From assembly GCA_013399115.1 (NCBI GenBank), contig VXAA01004234.1:338943-402942 (forward strand): 64,000 nucleotides of DNA, read 5' to 3'. The first letter of the stretch is position 1, and every line of letters starts with the position of its first letter. This stretch comes from Anseranas semipalmata (taxonomy: Eukaryota > Chordata > Aves > Anseriformes > Anseranatidae). A model generated the notes under the pieces. It did no database searches. It was not told the DNA's origin and was given only the letters and a program-made list of their open reading frames with translations. Shown piece by piece: positions 11,651 through 24,100 of this stretch. A program made the position numbers and the translations under genes.

Positions 11651-12914
11651 GTGTTTATTTTCAAGCTTTACAAGGTCTCAGGAAACATGGTGATAGGTGC
11701 TGCTTAGATACATATGAGGAGACATTCCCTTTTCCCAAAGAAATTACAGCCTTCTGCATGACGAGAAGCTCTTTATTGGAGATTCTCTAATGGCATTGTT
11801 GTCCAATATCTTTCCACTGCAAACATCATGAAATCCCTTTTAAATAAGCAATGCTTTGACCCTTAAGGTAATCATATATTTTTATAGACAGAAAAAAAAA
11901 ATAATTTGAATTTTGAATCTAATTTTCTGTGTAAAACAGGTGATAAAGTTTTAACTATTATTAACATCCGTTTTGAGTTTAATTATCCATTTCTGGCTAA
12001 ACCATATCCTGTGGTAAGCCATGCATTTTTCATATGAAAATATCAAAAATGAAGGAATTCATGCCACCTCTTTGATGTTTGCTGTTGTATCTTGGCTGCG
12101 CTAAGCATTTGTTCTATCTTTTTGTTTTTCATTTGTCTACAGCTTCTTACTACCAGACCCCTTTAATATTTTCCTCTGTAAATAAAAGGTTTACTTAATA
12201 CTTGACATTTTATTTCATTTAAGAGATGTTTTTATTTTACTTAGGATATTCAATAACAGTTCTTGCAACCTTTTTTGCAGACAATTAGCCAAAAAATTTT
12301 AATTTTCAACATCTTAATTATCTCTGTGTACGACTTTTCTCTGAACCGTCTCTAATTGGTAACACACTTCTGAGAGAGAGACAGTGTGAGTGAACCCCGG
12401 TGGACTACCATTAGTCTTACTGATACAGTACACAAAAACTAGCTCCTCAATTCTCCACTGTATTTCTGTGCATCCATTTTCAAAGGTTATTCAACCTACC
12501 CAACACAGCACAATATTAGGAATTTCCATCACGCCACTTTTCTTCTATGATCCCTAACTATTTTTTAGCCTTTCTTTTTTGAGCAGTAGTGTTCAAACAG
12601 GTGAGAGAATCCTTGACATATAGTGTCTGTGCCTCCTCATTCCACATTTACTCAGTTCATCCTTATCAAATTGGGCTGAAATGGGGGTTTGACTCTAATG
12701 AGTAAGCGTAGGGACTTGGAAGGTCCATACAGTGTTCACATACATTTTCACAATGGTATTACTTCTTCCACTTTTAGCTATTGAGATGTTAATTGATTAG
12801 CAAAAATCAGTCATTTAGGCTTTCTCTATGGTCTAAAAAAAGGTAAAAGTTTCCCAAACTGTCAGGCATTTTCATTTTTATTGACACATAGGGTGGGATG
12901 AATAAGGGTTTTTA

Positions 12915-13269
12915 ACAACTTGAATATCTGCTGAAAGCATAGCACAGCAGGGCACAAGCAGCACAGGAGGTCTCTGGGGTATATTGATGATTACTTCCTG
13001 ACACAGGTTGAGAAGCTGATGAGGACCCTGATTGACCTTATAAGTACAAACAAGTAATCAGATGTGAAGTTTGGGAGCAGTCTTGGCAGCCATGTAATGG
13101 TGGAGTTTAAGATACTGAGAAGAGAGAGACAGGCAAAAAGCAGGATCACTGCACTGGTCTCCAGGAGAGCCCACTTCAGTCTTTTCATGAACCTGCTTGA
13201 CAGAATCCCATGGGAGACCATGCTGGAGAACAAAAGGGTACAAGAGAATGGTTTGATTTTCGAGGATCA
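12915..13269 (+). mobile_element. older CR1 LINE, left part (ORF2 endonuclease-RT linker)
   Basis: An old CR1 ORF2 piece from the region between endonuclease and reverse transcriptase. Translated in sense it gives a decayed 'TAGHKQ'-type start (cagcagggcacaagca), then from 13064 an open stretch with VMVEFKILRR, AKSRITALVSRRAHF, RIPWE and VQENGLIFEDH. These match the CR1 order VEFKILRR-AKSRIT-DFRRADF-RIPWE-LIFKDH. It stops at 13265-13269 (gatca) and resumes at 13721. The gap is filled by another CR1 inserted inside it. Confidence 0.85.
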
Positions 13270-13720
13270 TGACAGGCCATGAAGATGATCAGAAGGATAG
13301 AGCACCTCTCCTATGAAGACAGGCTGAGAAAGTCGGCATTATTTCACCTAGAAAAGAGAAGGGTCAGTGAGACCTTATAGCAGCCTGCCAGTACTTAAAG
13401 GGGACCTGCAGGAAAGAGGGAGAGGGACTCTTTATCATGGATTGCAGTGACAGGACAAGGGGTAACAGTTTTAAGGTAAAAGAGGGTAGATTTAGATTAG
13501 ATATTAGGAAGAAATTCTTCACTGTGAGGGTGGTGAGGCGCTGGAACAGGTTGCCCAGAGAAGTTGTGGATGCCCCATCCCTGGCAGTGCCCAAGGCCAG
13601 GCTGGATGGGGCTTTGGGCAGCCTGGGCTGATGGGAGGGGTCATGCCCATGGCAGGGGGTTGGGACTGGGGGAGCTTTAAGGTCCCTTCCAACCCCAACT
13701 GTTCTAGGATTCTGTGATCA
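13270..13720 (+). mobile_element. younger CR1 LINE 3' end nested in an older CR1
   Basis: A CR1 3' end of about 446 bp: ORF2 C-terminus, 3' UTR (ggcagggggttgggactggg, aaggtcccttccaacccc) and the tail GTTCTAGG ATTCTGTG. The last ORF2 exon-like frame is open from 13437 to 13631 ([23 protein letters not shown] type); upstream frames are broken. The insert is bounded by gatca at 13265-13269 and 13716-13720. This is either a 5-bp target duplication or microhomology with the tail. The host CR1 reads on immediately after it, showing insertion into a pre-existing element. Confidence 0.88.
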
Positions 13721-14096
13721 CCTCCTCCAACCTCAAGAATGGTCCATCCCAGCATAAAGAAAGTTAAGCAAAGGTGGCAAGAGGTCCACGTGAATGAACA
13801 AGGAGCTTCTGACAAAACTCAAGCATGAAAAGGAATCATGTGAGACATGATAACAAGGCCAGGTGACCCAGGAGAAGTATATAGACACTGTCCAAGTGCA
13901 GCAACACCATTAAGAAAGCAAAAGCCCTCCTGGTGTTGAAATTCACAACGCACACTAAGCTGAACAAGGTCATTGCAAGGCCACTCTCATTTGCCTTTGA
14001 AAGGTCACATTATTGGGGAAGGTTCCCGAGGTAAGTTAGAAAGTAAATTCCTATCTTCAAGAAAGGTAAGAAGGAGAATCCTATGCACCTCCAAGA
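13721..14096 (+). mobile_element. older CR1 LINE, right part, interrupted and internally deleted
   Basis: Continues the ORF2 of the 12915-13269 piece: cctcctccaacctcaagaat, ggtccatcccagcataaaga, agtcaagc-like, then atgaacaaggagcttctgac (MNKELL), ccaggtgacccaggagaagt (QVTWEEY-like), and agaaagcaaaagccctcctg. After about 13960 the match jumps forward to a later ORF2 block (gccactctcatttgcc, tgaaaggtcac, ttcaagaaaggtaagaagg), the start of the polymerase domain. A deletion of roughly 100 codons therefore lies in between. Similarity ends near 14096 with no 3' tail. Frames are broken throughout. Confidence 0.78.
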
Positions 14097-14149
14097 AAAA
14101 TCTGAGTCTTAATTTCTTGATAACTCACTCTTAGGTAGATGAAAACAAT

Positions 14150-14375
14150 TAGGTCACCATTTCATTTTCTGTTCTCCAAGATAAATAAATGCAGTTCCTT
14201 TCTCTTCATACATCTCTCTATGCTCCAGCTCTAGAACTGTGTTGGACTCTCTCCAACTCTCTCTTCTACAAGGAAGCCCAAAATTGGGCAGACTATTCAG
14301 ATGCAGCTCATGAGAGCCAAGTAGGGGGAAATAATCCCTTCTCCTGACCTATTGGCTGCTGTCTTTGTGTGGCAT
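14150..14375 (-). mobile_element. old CR1 LINE fragment, antisense
   Basis: A diverged antisense CR1 ORF2 C-terminal region: ccaagataaataaatgcagt, tgctccagctctagaactg, gttggactctctccaact, caaggaagcccaaaattggg, and gataatcccttctcctgacc-like words. These correspond to the reverse complement of the 'QKRATK...[10 protein letters not shown]' section. No open frame, no 3' tail. Many differences point to an ancient insertion. Confidence 0.65.
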
Positions 14376-17051
14376 GGCTAAAAGCAGATGAGCTATACCT
14401 GCCTAGACCTCTGTATGGGTCAAGTTCTATTTGCTGTTGTGGACAGAATAAACTTGCAACAGGTCAGATTGGGAGCAGGCTGCAGGGAGAGATACAGGGG
14501 ATGGCACATCAGCTTATTGGTGTTAACTGTTAGTGGGCATGTTTTTCATCTGTGGCAATTGTGCAGGTAATTTGTGCCAGATTAAAGCTATTTCACTGGA
14601 AGGTAACGTGATTCTAATTAGCTCACATATGTCATGGACTAAGAATGTGCTTAGAAACTCCTGCTGTGGCTCAGCTGACTTACAGCAATACTCTGCTCTG
14701 AGTCTAAGTCCTCAGTCCCAGTTTTGTATTTCTTAAGCCCTGGCAAAACAAAACAGATGAAAGAGGATCTCTCTGATATGCCATGAACATTTCAGACACA
14801 AACCCTGAAAGAACTTCAGAGGCAGATTTGGTTCTAAGCATCCTTGTTGGCCAGCTGCTTTGATGAATTGATCCAAAACCCTGACCTCGGTCACACACGA
14901 AATGTGGATCTAGTTCTGAACTGGACTCTGCCTGTAATGTGTAAATTCACATCTGCCTCAGCTATTAATATTTCAGGGTCTGAATGAAACTTGGCCAGAT
15001 TTTCTCTGATCTCTGCTTCATTGATATCTACTGAAAAAGAGCTTCAGCTTCTCTGTTCTAGACAGTCCCTTTGCATGTGCTGTTTAAGCATCCACAAGAA
15101 AGCCTTCCATGGAAATTCATACACTCTTCAACATGAAAATTTGGCTAACTTTTTTTAAGTAGAGGAGATAAAAAAAAAAAAAAAAAAGGATTTAATTATT
15201 TTCCTCCTGACTGTCCTAAACATCAAATGCAATATGCAGAGGGAAAACCTGCTTGCATAGAGCAGACATATTTCTGGGCATCTATGTAGTTAGCAGAGGG
15301 AGGATGTTCAATTAGTCTCTTTACCACAAGCTCCCCAGTTAGTCTCCCTCTGGAAAATAGGTGAGAAATTCTTATATTCCTCTCAATATGTTAATCAGAC
15401 AACTGGTATCACAGTTCTCTAACTGTGTAATACCAGTCCCCCTTGGCAGATATATTTTATTTGGATAATGATGTGAAATTTAAGATCTACGTTTCAATTG
15501 TACAGAGCCATAGGCAGTTGTCAATTTTAGTGACAGACATGAACCTGGAGCTAAATTCCTGTGCACAAGCAAAAATTCCAACAGGCGTAGAGCAATTCTG
15601 GTCCCTTAATAGAAATACATTTTTTCCCATTGAGGGGCAGTATTTTTAAACTGTGCATTGCTTCTCCTGGTGCTAGCAAATCAAGAATGCTCTCAAATGC
15701 TTCCTTTCGCTTGCACAGATTGGTGACTTCTGCTATCAAGCAGTCTGCCACAAAATCTGATGGTTATCTGCTTTTTTCTGCTTAAAGTGTCCATTGCTTT
15801 GGTTCCAAAGCACTGTTGGATGAATCTCCTGCCTTGTTTTTCCATTGCTGAATATAATTCTGCCACATCATGCTCCTTCCAACCTCTGGTTTTCCTGGGC
15901 AGGTGTTATGATTTTTAATGTCCACTACCCACTATGCTGCGTCTCTCCTGTTCACTTCAAAATTTATTAACTTTAAGATAACCTTTGTATCCAGTGCAGA
16001 GAAGGGTTTCCTTTAGTTCCAGTCAAAATTTTGAGGAGTTAATTGGGGTGGTTGTTTAGTCTTATCTTCCTTTTTTTTTTTTTTGTTTGCTGGCAATAAC
16101 CTCATAGAAAACTTTCTTTTCCTGTAAATACCAATTTGTAGATATACAATTCTGCTGTTATTATTATTTTGCATAGTGTTTAGGGGGGAGATTTTCAGTT
16201 AGTGAGAGTGAAATTTTCTTTAAAACTTGCAGGTGCATCAGAAGCCTGAGGAAAAGATGAGCTGCATTCTATTAGTTGTTTTTTTTTTTTTTTCTTCCCC
16301 AATGTAGATCTAACACTGCTGAAAGCTGTCCCCAGAGCTGTCAATCAAAAGAGGAACAATATGAATAGCTGCAGCAGTAGCACAAAATTCCTCCATGCTA
16401 TAGCACAACAGGCAAGGCAAAAGGTTAGGACTCGGGAGTAGAGCTCTTTTAAATCTGGGGTTTTTCAGCTTTACCATCAAACTAAGAAAAAAAAATGACT
16501 TATATCTAGTCAATCTAAAAGTAATTCTCTTTCTTTCTTTTTTTCAGTATCAGATTTTTAAAATGGTTTGCATTTCTTTTTAAAGATTTTTCAATAAAGC
16601 TAAATAGTTTCCCCCCAAAAAAGAGAGAGAGAGAGGTAATCTGATTGTTACTGTTTCCAAAAACATACATTTGGGATGTTTGTGGTCCTAGGTCCACATC
16701 TCTTCTCTCAGGAAATTAGAACAGAGATTTAAACAAAATCTCTTAGCTTCAACAAAGTGCCTTAGTGGAAACACCATGGAGATGCTTGGGCTACAGCTTT
16801 CATGAAATCTAATTTGTTTTGTAAAAAAGTACTTAAGTACTCCTGATAGCTGGGATTGGATCTGTCTTTCAGATACATCCCCCAAACACTGAGCTATAGA
16901 ATTATTTGCACACTCTGCCTGACCAAAATGATATCTTCTGTGAAGCTGAACTTCTTCAGCTGTGATGGCAGAGGAAAAGCTGCCCCAGACTGCCCTTCAG
17001 CACAATAGCTCAAGCAAGAGTTAGGAGGTAGGATACCTTTTGTGACTCGAG
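14376..17051. other. single-copy noncoding DNA
   Basis: No gene or recognisable interspersed repeat. Homopolymers lie at 15170-15187 (A18), 16071-16084 (T14) and 16279-16293 (T15). Confidence 0.5.
15170..15187. repeat. 18-base A homopolymer
   Basis: An uninterrupted A18 run with no upstream retroposed sequence recognised. Confidence 0.95.
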
Positions 17052-17465
17052 AAGAAAACCACAAAATTACAGTTTGTGGTGGGAAGGGACCCTCTGGAGA
17101 TCATCTAGGACAACTCTCCTGCTCAAGCAGGGCCACCTAGAGCACGTTGTCCAGGACCATGTCCAACTGGGTTTTGAATATCTCTGAGCATGGAGGCTCC
17201 ACAATCTCTCTGGGCAATCTCTGCCTGTGGTCAGTCACCCTGACAGCCAAAAGGGGTTTTCTTATGTTTAAGTGGAATTTTCTTTATTTCACTTTGTGCG
17301 TATTGCCTCTTGTCCTTTCACTGGACACCTCAGAGAAGAGTCTGGCTCTTTCTTCTATATTCCCCCACATTGTGTAGCTATACACACAGAGAAGATCCCC
17401 TAGAGCCTTCTCATCTCAAGGCTGAAATGAATTACTCTGTTGCACTGCAGTTCTCACTGAGAGAA
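17052..17465 (-). mobile_element. CR1 LINE 3' end, antisense, diverged
   Basis: Reads as the reverse complement of a CR1 3' end. It starts with the 3' UTR (gggaagggaccctctggaga, tcatctaggacaactctcct, gctcaagcagggccacctag). Next is the ORF2 C-terminus (gggttttgaatatctctgag, ggctccacaatctctctggg, attgcctcttgtcctttcac), trailing off near 17465 in the 'gccttctcatctcaaggctga' block. It is of the same general type as the copy at 48.1 kb but more degraded. Octamers are almost lost at the 3' end (acaaaattacag). Confidence 0.88.
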
Positions 17466-18839
17466 AACTCCTTAGAACAAGCATTTCTGTGAGAGGTTGA
17501 GTGCTAAGCTCTGGAGAAATTTCTTATCTCCGATGCAGAGTCAAAGATCTACTAGCTAAGGCCAGATGTGGGCATCAGCTGTCTGCCCAGAGACTGCTCC
17601 TAGCAGGTAGTTTGGCAGAAGCCACACTCCTTTGGGAAATTTAATAACATGATCACAGCTAGAAGGTGACCATTGGCTCAGGACCTAGCAGTGTTTAGTT
17701 TACCAGTATAGCAGTAACCACTGACCACATAGGTCCTGGGTGGGTCTCACCTGATATCAGTGAAGGCATTTCCATCTGACCTAACCATCTGAACTGCTTT
17801 CAGAGACAAAGAAGGGAGAAAGGTCCTTCTAGGATGCAGTTCATGTCATCCTGAGGCACCTTTCTAAAGCAGGTCAAGCCCTGGAAATGTCTGCTTCTCC
17901 CTGTGACTGTGAAACGATTAAAGCTGACCTAGCTGGTTATGCTGTAGACCTCTGAAGATAGAGGGGAAAAAGCACAGCCCAGGTAATTGCAGTTTCTTCC
18001 ATTTTCACTGTTTAAAGTCTCCAGGCACCAGCTATTGAGACATGCTCAACAAACCCAACCTTCCTCACGATACTTGAAATGCTCTGGGTCCATGTCACAG
18101 ACAAAACACCAGCCCTGAGCACATATCCTCATTGAGATGCCTTGCTCAAAGTCACTCTGCACTGGGTCAGGGATGAGCACATGGAGGACTTGCATTCACA
18201 ATCCCTTCTGCTCCTGCAAAAACTGAAATCCTCCCTGTCTTTCTGTATGGTGACGCATCTGTGGAGCCTGTGGAGCCAAGAACCACATCTGGTGCAGGAG
18301 CACTTCAAAACCTTTGCAGATCTGCCTATTTGACAAAACATTTAAGCGCTGAAGATACAGAGTCGATATTCTTTGGGGCCACATAAGACTTTACAAACCT
18401 GGCTGCCGTAAACTGAATTTCATAATGAAGGTTCCTCATTATGGACAAAATCCTGACATGTTAACATCTGTGGATGTTTTGACATAACCATGAAAGCTAG
18501 AGTGGGACTTGTCACAGTAAGTCATATTTCTGGCATAGAAGCAGTCATCTTCTGAGTTGCTCCCCTACAAAATGCCTGGTACTTCAGCAGAATACCACAC
18601 GTGTTAAAAGGGTTTCCATTTTCTGAAAGAACCAAGGAAACCATGGGCTTTAATCATATTTATGATTCTTTTAAACTAGATTAGTTGTTCTTGTTGTTAA
18701 CAAGACCATGGTGATTCTTGTCACGTTGGAAGTGTGATGTGCTTTAGCGTATCCATATTTGAAAACAGAAGCTGACAGTTTTTTGCTCACGATTATTTTG
18801 ATAGTAGGTTTTCCTCTTTTTTTTTTTTTTCCCTCCCAT
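17466..18839. other. single-copy noncoding DNA
   Basis: No gene or known repeat supported. There are short overlapping open frames around 18130-18380 on both strands without motifs. Confidence 0.5.
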
Positions 18840-19260
18840 TCTTTCTTCTTCAGATTCCATCTCTATTGATCTTTAATGGCTTCCAGATGGGATCACGTTT
18901 GGCCATTTTATAGGCTGAGCTCTGAAAGACTAAGAAAATAAGTGCACGAAAGCAGCCCATTAGCTAATAAAAAATAAAAAGGCACTGCAAATATACTAAT
19001 AAAGTTTGTAATGTTGTAATATATTAAGGAGATGACAACTGCACAGGAAATAGGCCTGGCCTGGCTGCATGGAATAACGAGGGAGTTTTAACAGCTTATG
19101 GTAGAGGTAACAGCTGTCGAGTAAGAGCAAAACATTGCTTACATTTTACATTGTAGCTGAAACAATACATTAACCGGCCTTCCTGCTAAGACCTCGACTG
19201 TCAGCTAATCCAGTAAATTCCTCTGTGGGAGAAAGCATCATCTCACCCTTCTGGTTTATA
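18840..19260. promoter_or_regulatory. candidate conserved noncoding element
   Basis: A repeat-free block with mixed AT/GC words and several binding-site-like words. These include the E-box CAGCTG (19111-19116), a TGACAG-type site spanning 19198-19203, and an OTX/PITX-type TAATCC (19206-19211) inside CAGCTAATCCAG (19202-19213). That 12-mer recurs exactly at 4740-4751. CpGs are retained (gtcgag, accggcc, ctcgac). Conservation is an inference from appearance. Confidence 0.4.
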
Positions 19261-20640
19261 TGAGCTTGAGGATGCCAGCAGCAGAAATGAGTTGTTGAAC
19301 ATTGGGATGTTGTGCAGACTGTGCGATACAGTTTATCCCAGCCACAGACTATTGCAGAGGAGACATATTAAAATACGATCTAATGCCTAATACACTGATG
19401 AGAGTGTCTTGGTCCTGTTTCCCATGTGCCACACACCTTGTGTAGCTATCAACACGAGTAAGAATAGAGTGTAAAACATTACTAAACATGACCATCAGTT
19501 TGCAGAAAGCAGACATTTTACTTGCACACACTAGCTTGCATGCACATATGCACACATATTTTGCCCATGTGCATAACGCGTATTGTTAGGTGATGCTTTG
19601 TACTGATCAAAACCATTTGTGCTGTTATCATATATGCATCAAGTGCTAGGCTTCTTCTGCTCTTATTTCTGATTCTATTAATATTGCTACAGAAGCTGCT
19701 GGAAACCTTTCTTGTGAGGTGCTGTGCATATGTTTATTAGGCAGGCAAACACCATTACGAAAAACTCACCATCTACATGCACCGGATTACCAAAGACACG
19801 CTCTTGTTTTACAGAAGTGACAAACAGAAGACATGGTTCAACATAAAGCCATCTGAGAACAGCCATTCCTGCATAAAACCTGCATGTGAAGAATACAGTA
19901 TCTTAGAAAGGTTTTGTCTTCCAGTTTATTTTTAGAAGTGCATAGGGGCATCGGTGCGTGTGTGTATTTGTTTGAATGTGCATAGGATGGGAGAATGCCT
20001 ATTCCTGAGCTCTTTCAGTAGGTATATGTCCACTTTGATGTGGTGGTGTGGGGTATATGTCATGGAACATTTCAGGGTTAAGTATCTGCAAGGCCAGGTA
20101 CATGGGATTAGGACGCATTACAGATTGTGGTGGAAGGTAATAAAGCTGAAGAGCAGCAAGTCTCTCTCCAGTCCAGTAGGTTCTCAGGATGAGCTGCCTG
20201 GGTGTTTCAGGCAGATCTTCCCTTACTCTGAATGCATTCCCAAAGGTGGGATTGTCCACAGTCTTGAAGACTGTGGCAGAACTGGGAACAAAACTCACAT
20301 TTTACTCTTCTTTCTATTCATTATTCATAAATCTTTAAATTCTTTCATTTGGAATAAACTGTATTAAATTCCTGAGATATACATTTAGACTGACACTGAG
20401 AGGTCTTCTGGGTCTTTACAGTGTCAACCCTAGAGACCTATATTAGGAAATACTACTGTTTCTTGCCTGTATTCTGTTTCAGTCCCTGAAAATAATAATC
20501 ATTTGGTTTCCTATTCATTTGTGGGCTCACAATTGCAATCCTAATACAAATGCATAGAACAGCACTAGGTTTCTATGGCTGTACAGAAAATGACAATAAG
20601 ATTAAGAACATGGGCTTGATTATAAAGACACCATTAAACT
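19261..20640. other. single-copy noncoding DNA
   Basis: No supported gene or repeat. The longest frame (19954-20367, +, 137 codons) lacks motifs, strong coding bias or splice context. Confidence 0.5.
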
Positions 20641-21100
20641 TTGATGTCGCCCCCTCACTACACCCCACCCCTTCCCTTCAGAAACAAATGGTGCCAGCGT
20701 TTGTTTTCAGCTGCAGAAATCTTCATTAAAGTTGAGGAATTAAATATAGCACTTTAGCTAATTAATTATGGTTTGATCATTTTGACACCTCCAAATGACT
20801 CAGCCACATACCTGGAAGCTTTGTCAACTCAATTGCATCTTTATTTTTGTTGCCTTTAACCAACAATGAAGACTAATGCCAGTCTTTCTAGTTTTCAATC
20901 ACCTCTACAGAAGTGCTCCCCTGGCAATGTGCAGGGACAGACCTAATTAATCCCTCATCTGCCCTGCGCTGTGTCTATACATCACACTGGCAGTTGGAAC
21001 TGCTGCTTGTTTTAAGGCTATTGCTGGAATGAAATGCTCATCTGTTTTTCAATAATTTTACCACAGGTGGTGATTTGTAATTAGAAAGGGCAGAATCCAA
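20641..21100. promoter_or_regulatory. candidate conserved noncoding element, homeodomain-site rich
   Basis: A single-copy block with TAATTAATTA (20759-20768), TAATTAAT (20944-20951) and TAATTA (21078-21083). It also has an AP-1/MARE-type TGACTCAGC (20796-20804) and the E-box CAGGTG (21064-21069). The mix resembles vertebrate developmental enhancers. No alignment was available to confirm constraint. Confidence 0.4.
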
Positions 21101-21116
21101 ATTTTGATTTTTACTA

Positions 21117-21140
21117 CTATTATTATTATTATTATTATTT
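21117..21140. repeat. (ATT)n trinucleotide repeat
   Basis: About eight ATT units immediately right of the candidate element. Confidence 0.93.
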
Positions 21141-24100
21141 AGGAGGAGGGAAGGGAGGGTAGGGAAAGATGAGAGGAGGATTGGGAATAATAACAGTAAT
21201 AGGTTCTGCACAGTGGGGAGAGAGCATTAACTTCTGGCACCATGGACAACAGCAGGTTTTGGGGCTCATTGAGAGAAAAGAACAAAGGTTTTCACTGATG
21301 TGCCTGCACACAGGTTAAAGATCAAGCATTTGCAGACATTAACAGGATTTTGTTGGGAAGAGAGGAGCTTCAATAGATCTGAACAAAGCCCTGGGATAGG
21401 AGCACAGCACCAATATTCCTTTTTTTACCTCTTTCCCCCCACTTGCCTAATCTATAGTGCTCTCTGCATCAAAGCATCTCCAGACTGCTTAGGTGTAGGT
21501 GCACAGGTTCTTACTCTCAGAAACCAAGTTTTGGAAGTACTATTTACCTAATGGTAAAACACATGTCAAGACTGCTGGCAAGATTTAGCATAACACAACA
21601 TTATGGGGAGAAACTATGACTACAAAAAAGACAGAAGTTTCACAACAGACTGGGTGTATTTAGTTGATAATCTATGTGGTTTCGGTTGATATCCATTAGC
21701 ACTGAACACTTAGGGCTTGATCAAAAGCATATTGACAGTCTATCATCTTAAGCTACTTTGGATCAGGTTCTCTTGAGCTTTTACAGGTACAAAAAGCAGG
21801 ATCAGCATTGTTTTTTTGTTGTGACAAGTAAGCATCAACACTAAATTTCAAGGTATCGTGGCCTTATATGTCTGTCCTGCCTGATATCATCAATGGTTTC
21901 AAAGTGTTACAATAATGTTATTTTATGCTAAATGCTATAAGTATGCTATGGACTGATTTTCGAAAGTGAGCATTAAGTGTCTAGGTCATTAGCCTACACT
22001 CATAATACCCTATTGTAATTTTACACAGATTTCATATATAGCCTTATCCAAGTTTCTTAGAGTGAGTTTTTTAGGAGTATTGATATGTTTTTAGCTATTG
22101 GCCTATTGATAGCAACATTTTCAAGAGAATGTAGAATCTAATGCTTGAATTAAGCTCATAGGAACTTGAAAATCTTACTGAGGAAATATTTCTCTGTAGT
22201 ACTCTCATAAACTCAGTACACTATCTCATGTTCCTCTAAATTTCTTGTTGTCTCCTAGTTTTCTTTGAACAACAAGGTGATATAGATAAGGGATGAAGGT
22301 TTAGATCTTACCACTATCTGAATTGGCCCATGGTGTCCTGTAATAAAAACTTCTCTCCTAATTCACAGCGAGGCTGTTCAGCTTTGCATATGGTAATGAA
22401 ACATGCATTAGTCAAAGGAATGCAAGTCCACAGCTCTTACATTAACACAGTCCTGTGAGAGATCTGGCTTGCAGGCCCTCCTTTGTTAACTGTTTTGTAT
22501 GAACTGGAACAGCTTCAAAAGCAGAGGCCCACCTCACACCATCCAGTTGTTTCAGGAAGTCTCCAAGGAAGTAGAAAATCTGGGTGCGGCTCCAAGTTCC
22601 AAAATGGGCAGAGACCTCTATCTTCTGGTTAAGAGGAGTATACCACCTTTCTGAGAGGTTTTGCACCCTCAGGGGAATAAAGGGCTGACTAAAACCAAAC
22701 TTAATGTTTCTTATTTTTGATATGTTCCTGGCAAAGGAGGGAGTGGAGCAGGTTCATTTTCTGCCTCTGCTGCCATCGAGGATAAGGATATGCGAGAGAA
22801 ATTCACGAAGTTTCACCTAAGCAGACCCTCTATCTCAGCAGCAATCAACCTGTTTTTCAAGATTTGTGCCTTAGGCAAAGTATTCCTCTGGTTATTTTCC
22901 ATGCCAGTAGCCTTGGCACCTTCTTGTTTTTCTCATGCCTAGACCTAGCCTTGGCGAGCCTATTGTGGACACTTAGTGCTAGGAAGTTCTGCTAGTCCCA
23001 GCAGGATTCCCAGGTGAGATGGGTTCCTTATTCTCACTCACAATCCCCCTTTTTTAATGTCCTCAGTTTAACACCCTCTGTTCTTGATCTTCTGACTTGT
23101 GACCTCTTGTAGTTTTCAACCTAATACCCACCAGTGCTCATGTCCCTAGGACCTGAAGGATACAACTGCTCTGCCCTATAAGACATACCCCAGTACCATC
23201 TGGATCTTAGATCAGCCTAAAATCCTTCAGTTTGGATGTTTTGTTTGTTCATTTATTTTTTCTTAATTTTGGCCTATTGAAAGGGAAATGGTTTGAATTG
23301 AGGAAAAAATGTCCAGAAAGGAAGTAGCATTGTACATGTTCTCCTTCCCAGCCCCCAAACCTAATGCAGGAACTGAGCACCCAGACAAGTCACAGGATGT
23401 GGGAATCACCAGACAGACCCCATGAGTTTTTCTCACTCATGTATTCTAGAGTATTGCTTTTCTCTTTCACTTTTCCTCCCTCTCAGGGCACCTTGCCCAT
23501 TTCCTGATGCCCTGAAATCCCTTTCTACGTGGCCAGGCATTTTGTTTTAAATTTTTTAATGAATTCAGCTCAGCACCCACACACCCCCTTAACCATGGAT
23601 TTGTACGCTCAAGAGAAGACACGGAGAGATGTTGATGTTTTTGGCTACTATTCATGCCCTCAGTACCTGCTTTTTTTTTTTTTTTAGATGAATATACATG
23701 TTTTCTTGGCTGTTTGCACTGGAACCCATCTGTTAGAATGGCACGGTTCCTGCTTGCAAGTGGAATCAGACCCTTGCTCGAGGGGGTATGTTTCAGGCAA
23801 CGACGGGTTTTTAAGCGGAGCAGCAGGAGCCCTGCAGGAAGGCGCTCCCCTGTGTCAGCGTGGGCACCACCTGCCTCCTCTTGCATCAACACACCAGTTG
23901 AAACCATTGCACTGAAGGCTGGCAGGGCTGAGCAGGTGAGGGAAGGAAGCCACAGGGCTTGGGAGCTGCCTGGAAAATTACTGGTGTTGTAACAGTGCAC
24001 TGAAAAAATGGGATGCTTTAAAAAAAGCATGCTTCTAATGACTGAAAAGGAGAATAATACTCATGTGAGACAGAGCAAGAGACACCAATTCCTAGACAGT

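Larger units (their letters stand above)
10785..12914. other. single-copy AT-rich noncoding DNA
   Basis: No gene or interspersed repeat recognised. It contains TTTTG repeats (10906-10936), an 18-T run (11487-11504) and one short perfect inverted repeat (11630-11650). Confidence 0.55.

Noticed and set aside
19954..20367. 137-codon plus-strand frame
   Set aside because: No motif, no codon bias that stands out and an antisense frame of similar quality in the same place.
23467..24030. 187-codon minus-strand frame and an overlapping 112-codon plus-strand frame
   Set aside because: Both cross a T15/A15 homopolymer, overlap each other and lack any recognisable domain. The local GC rise explains the reduced stop density.
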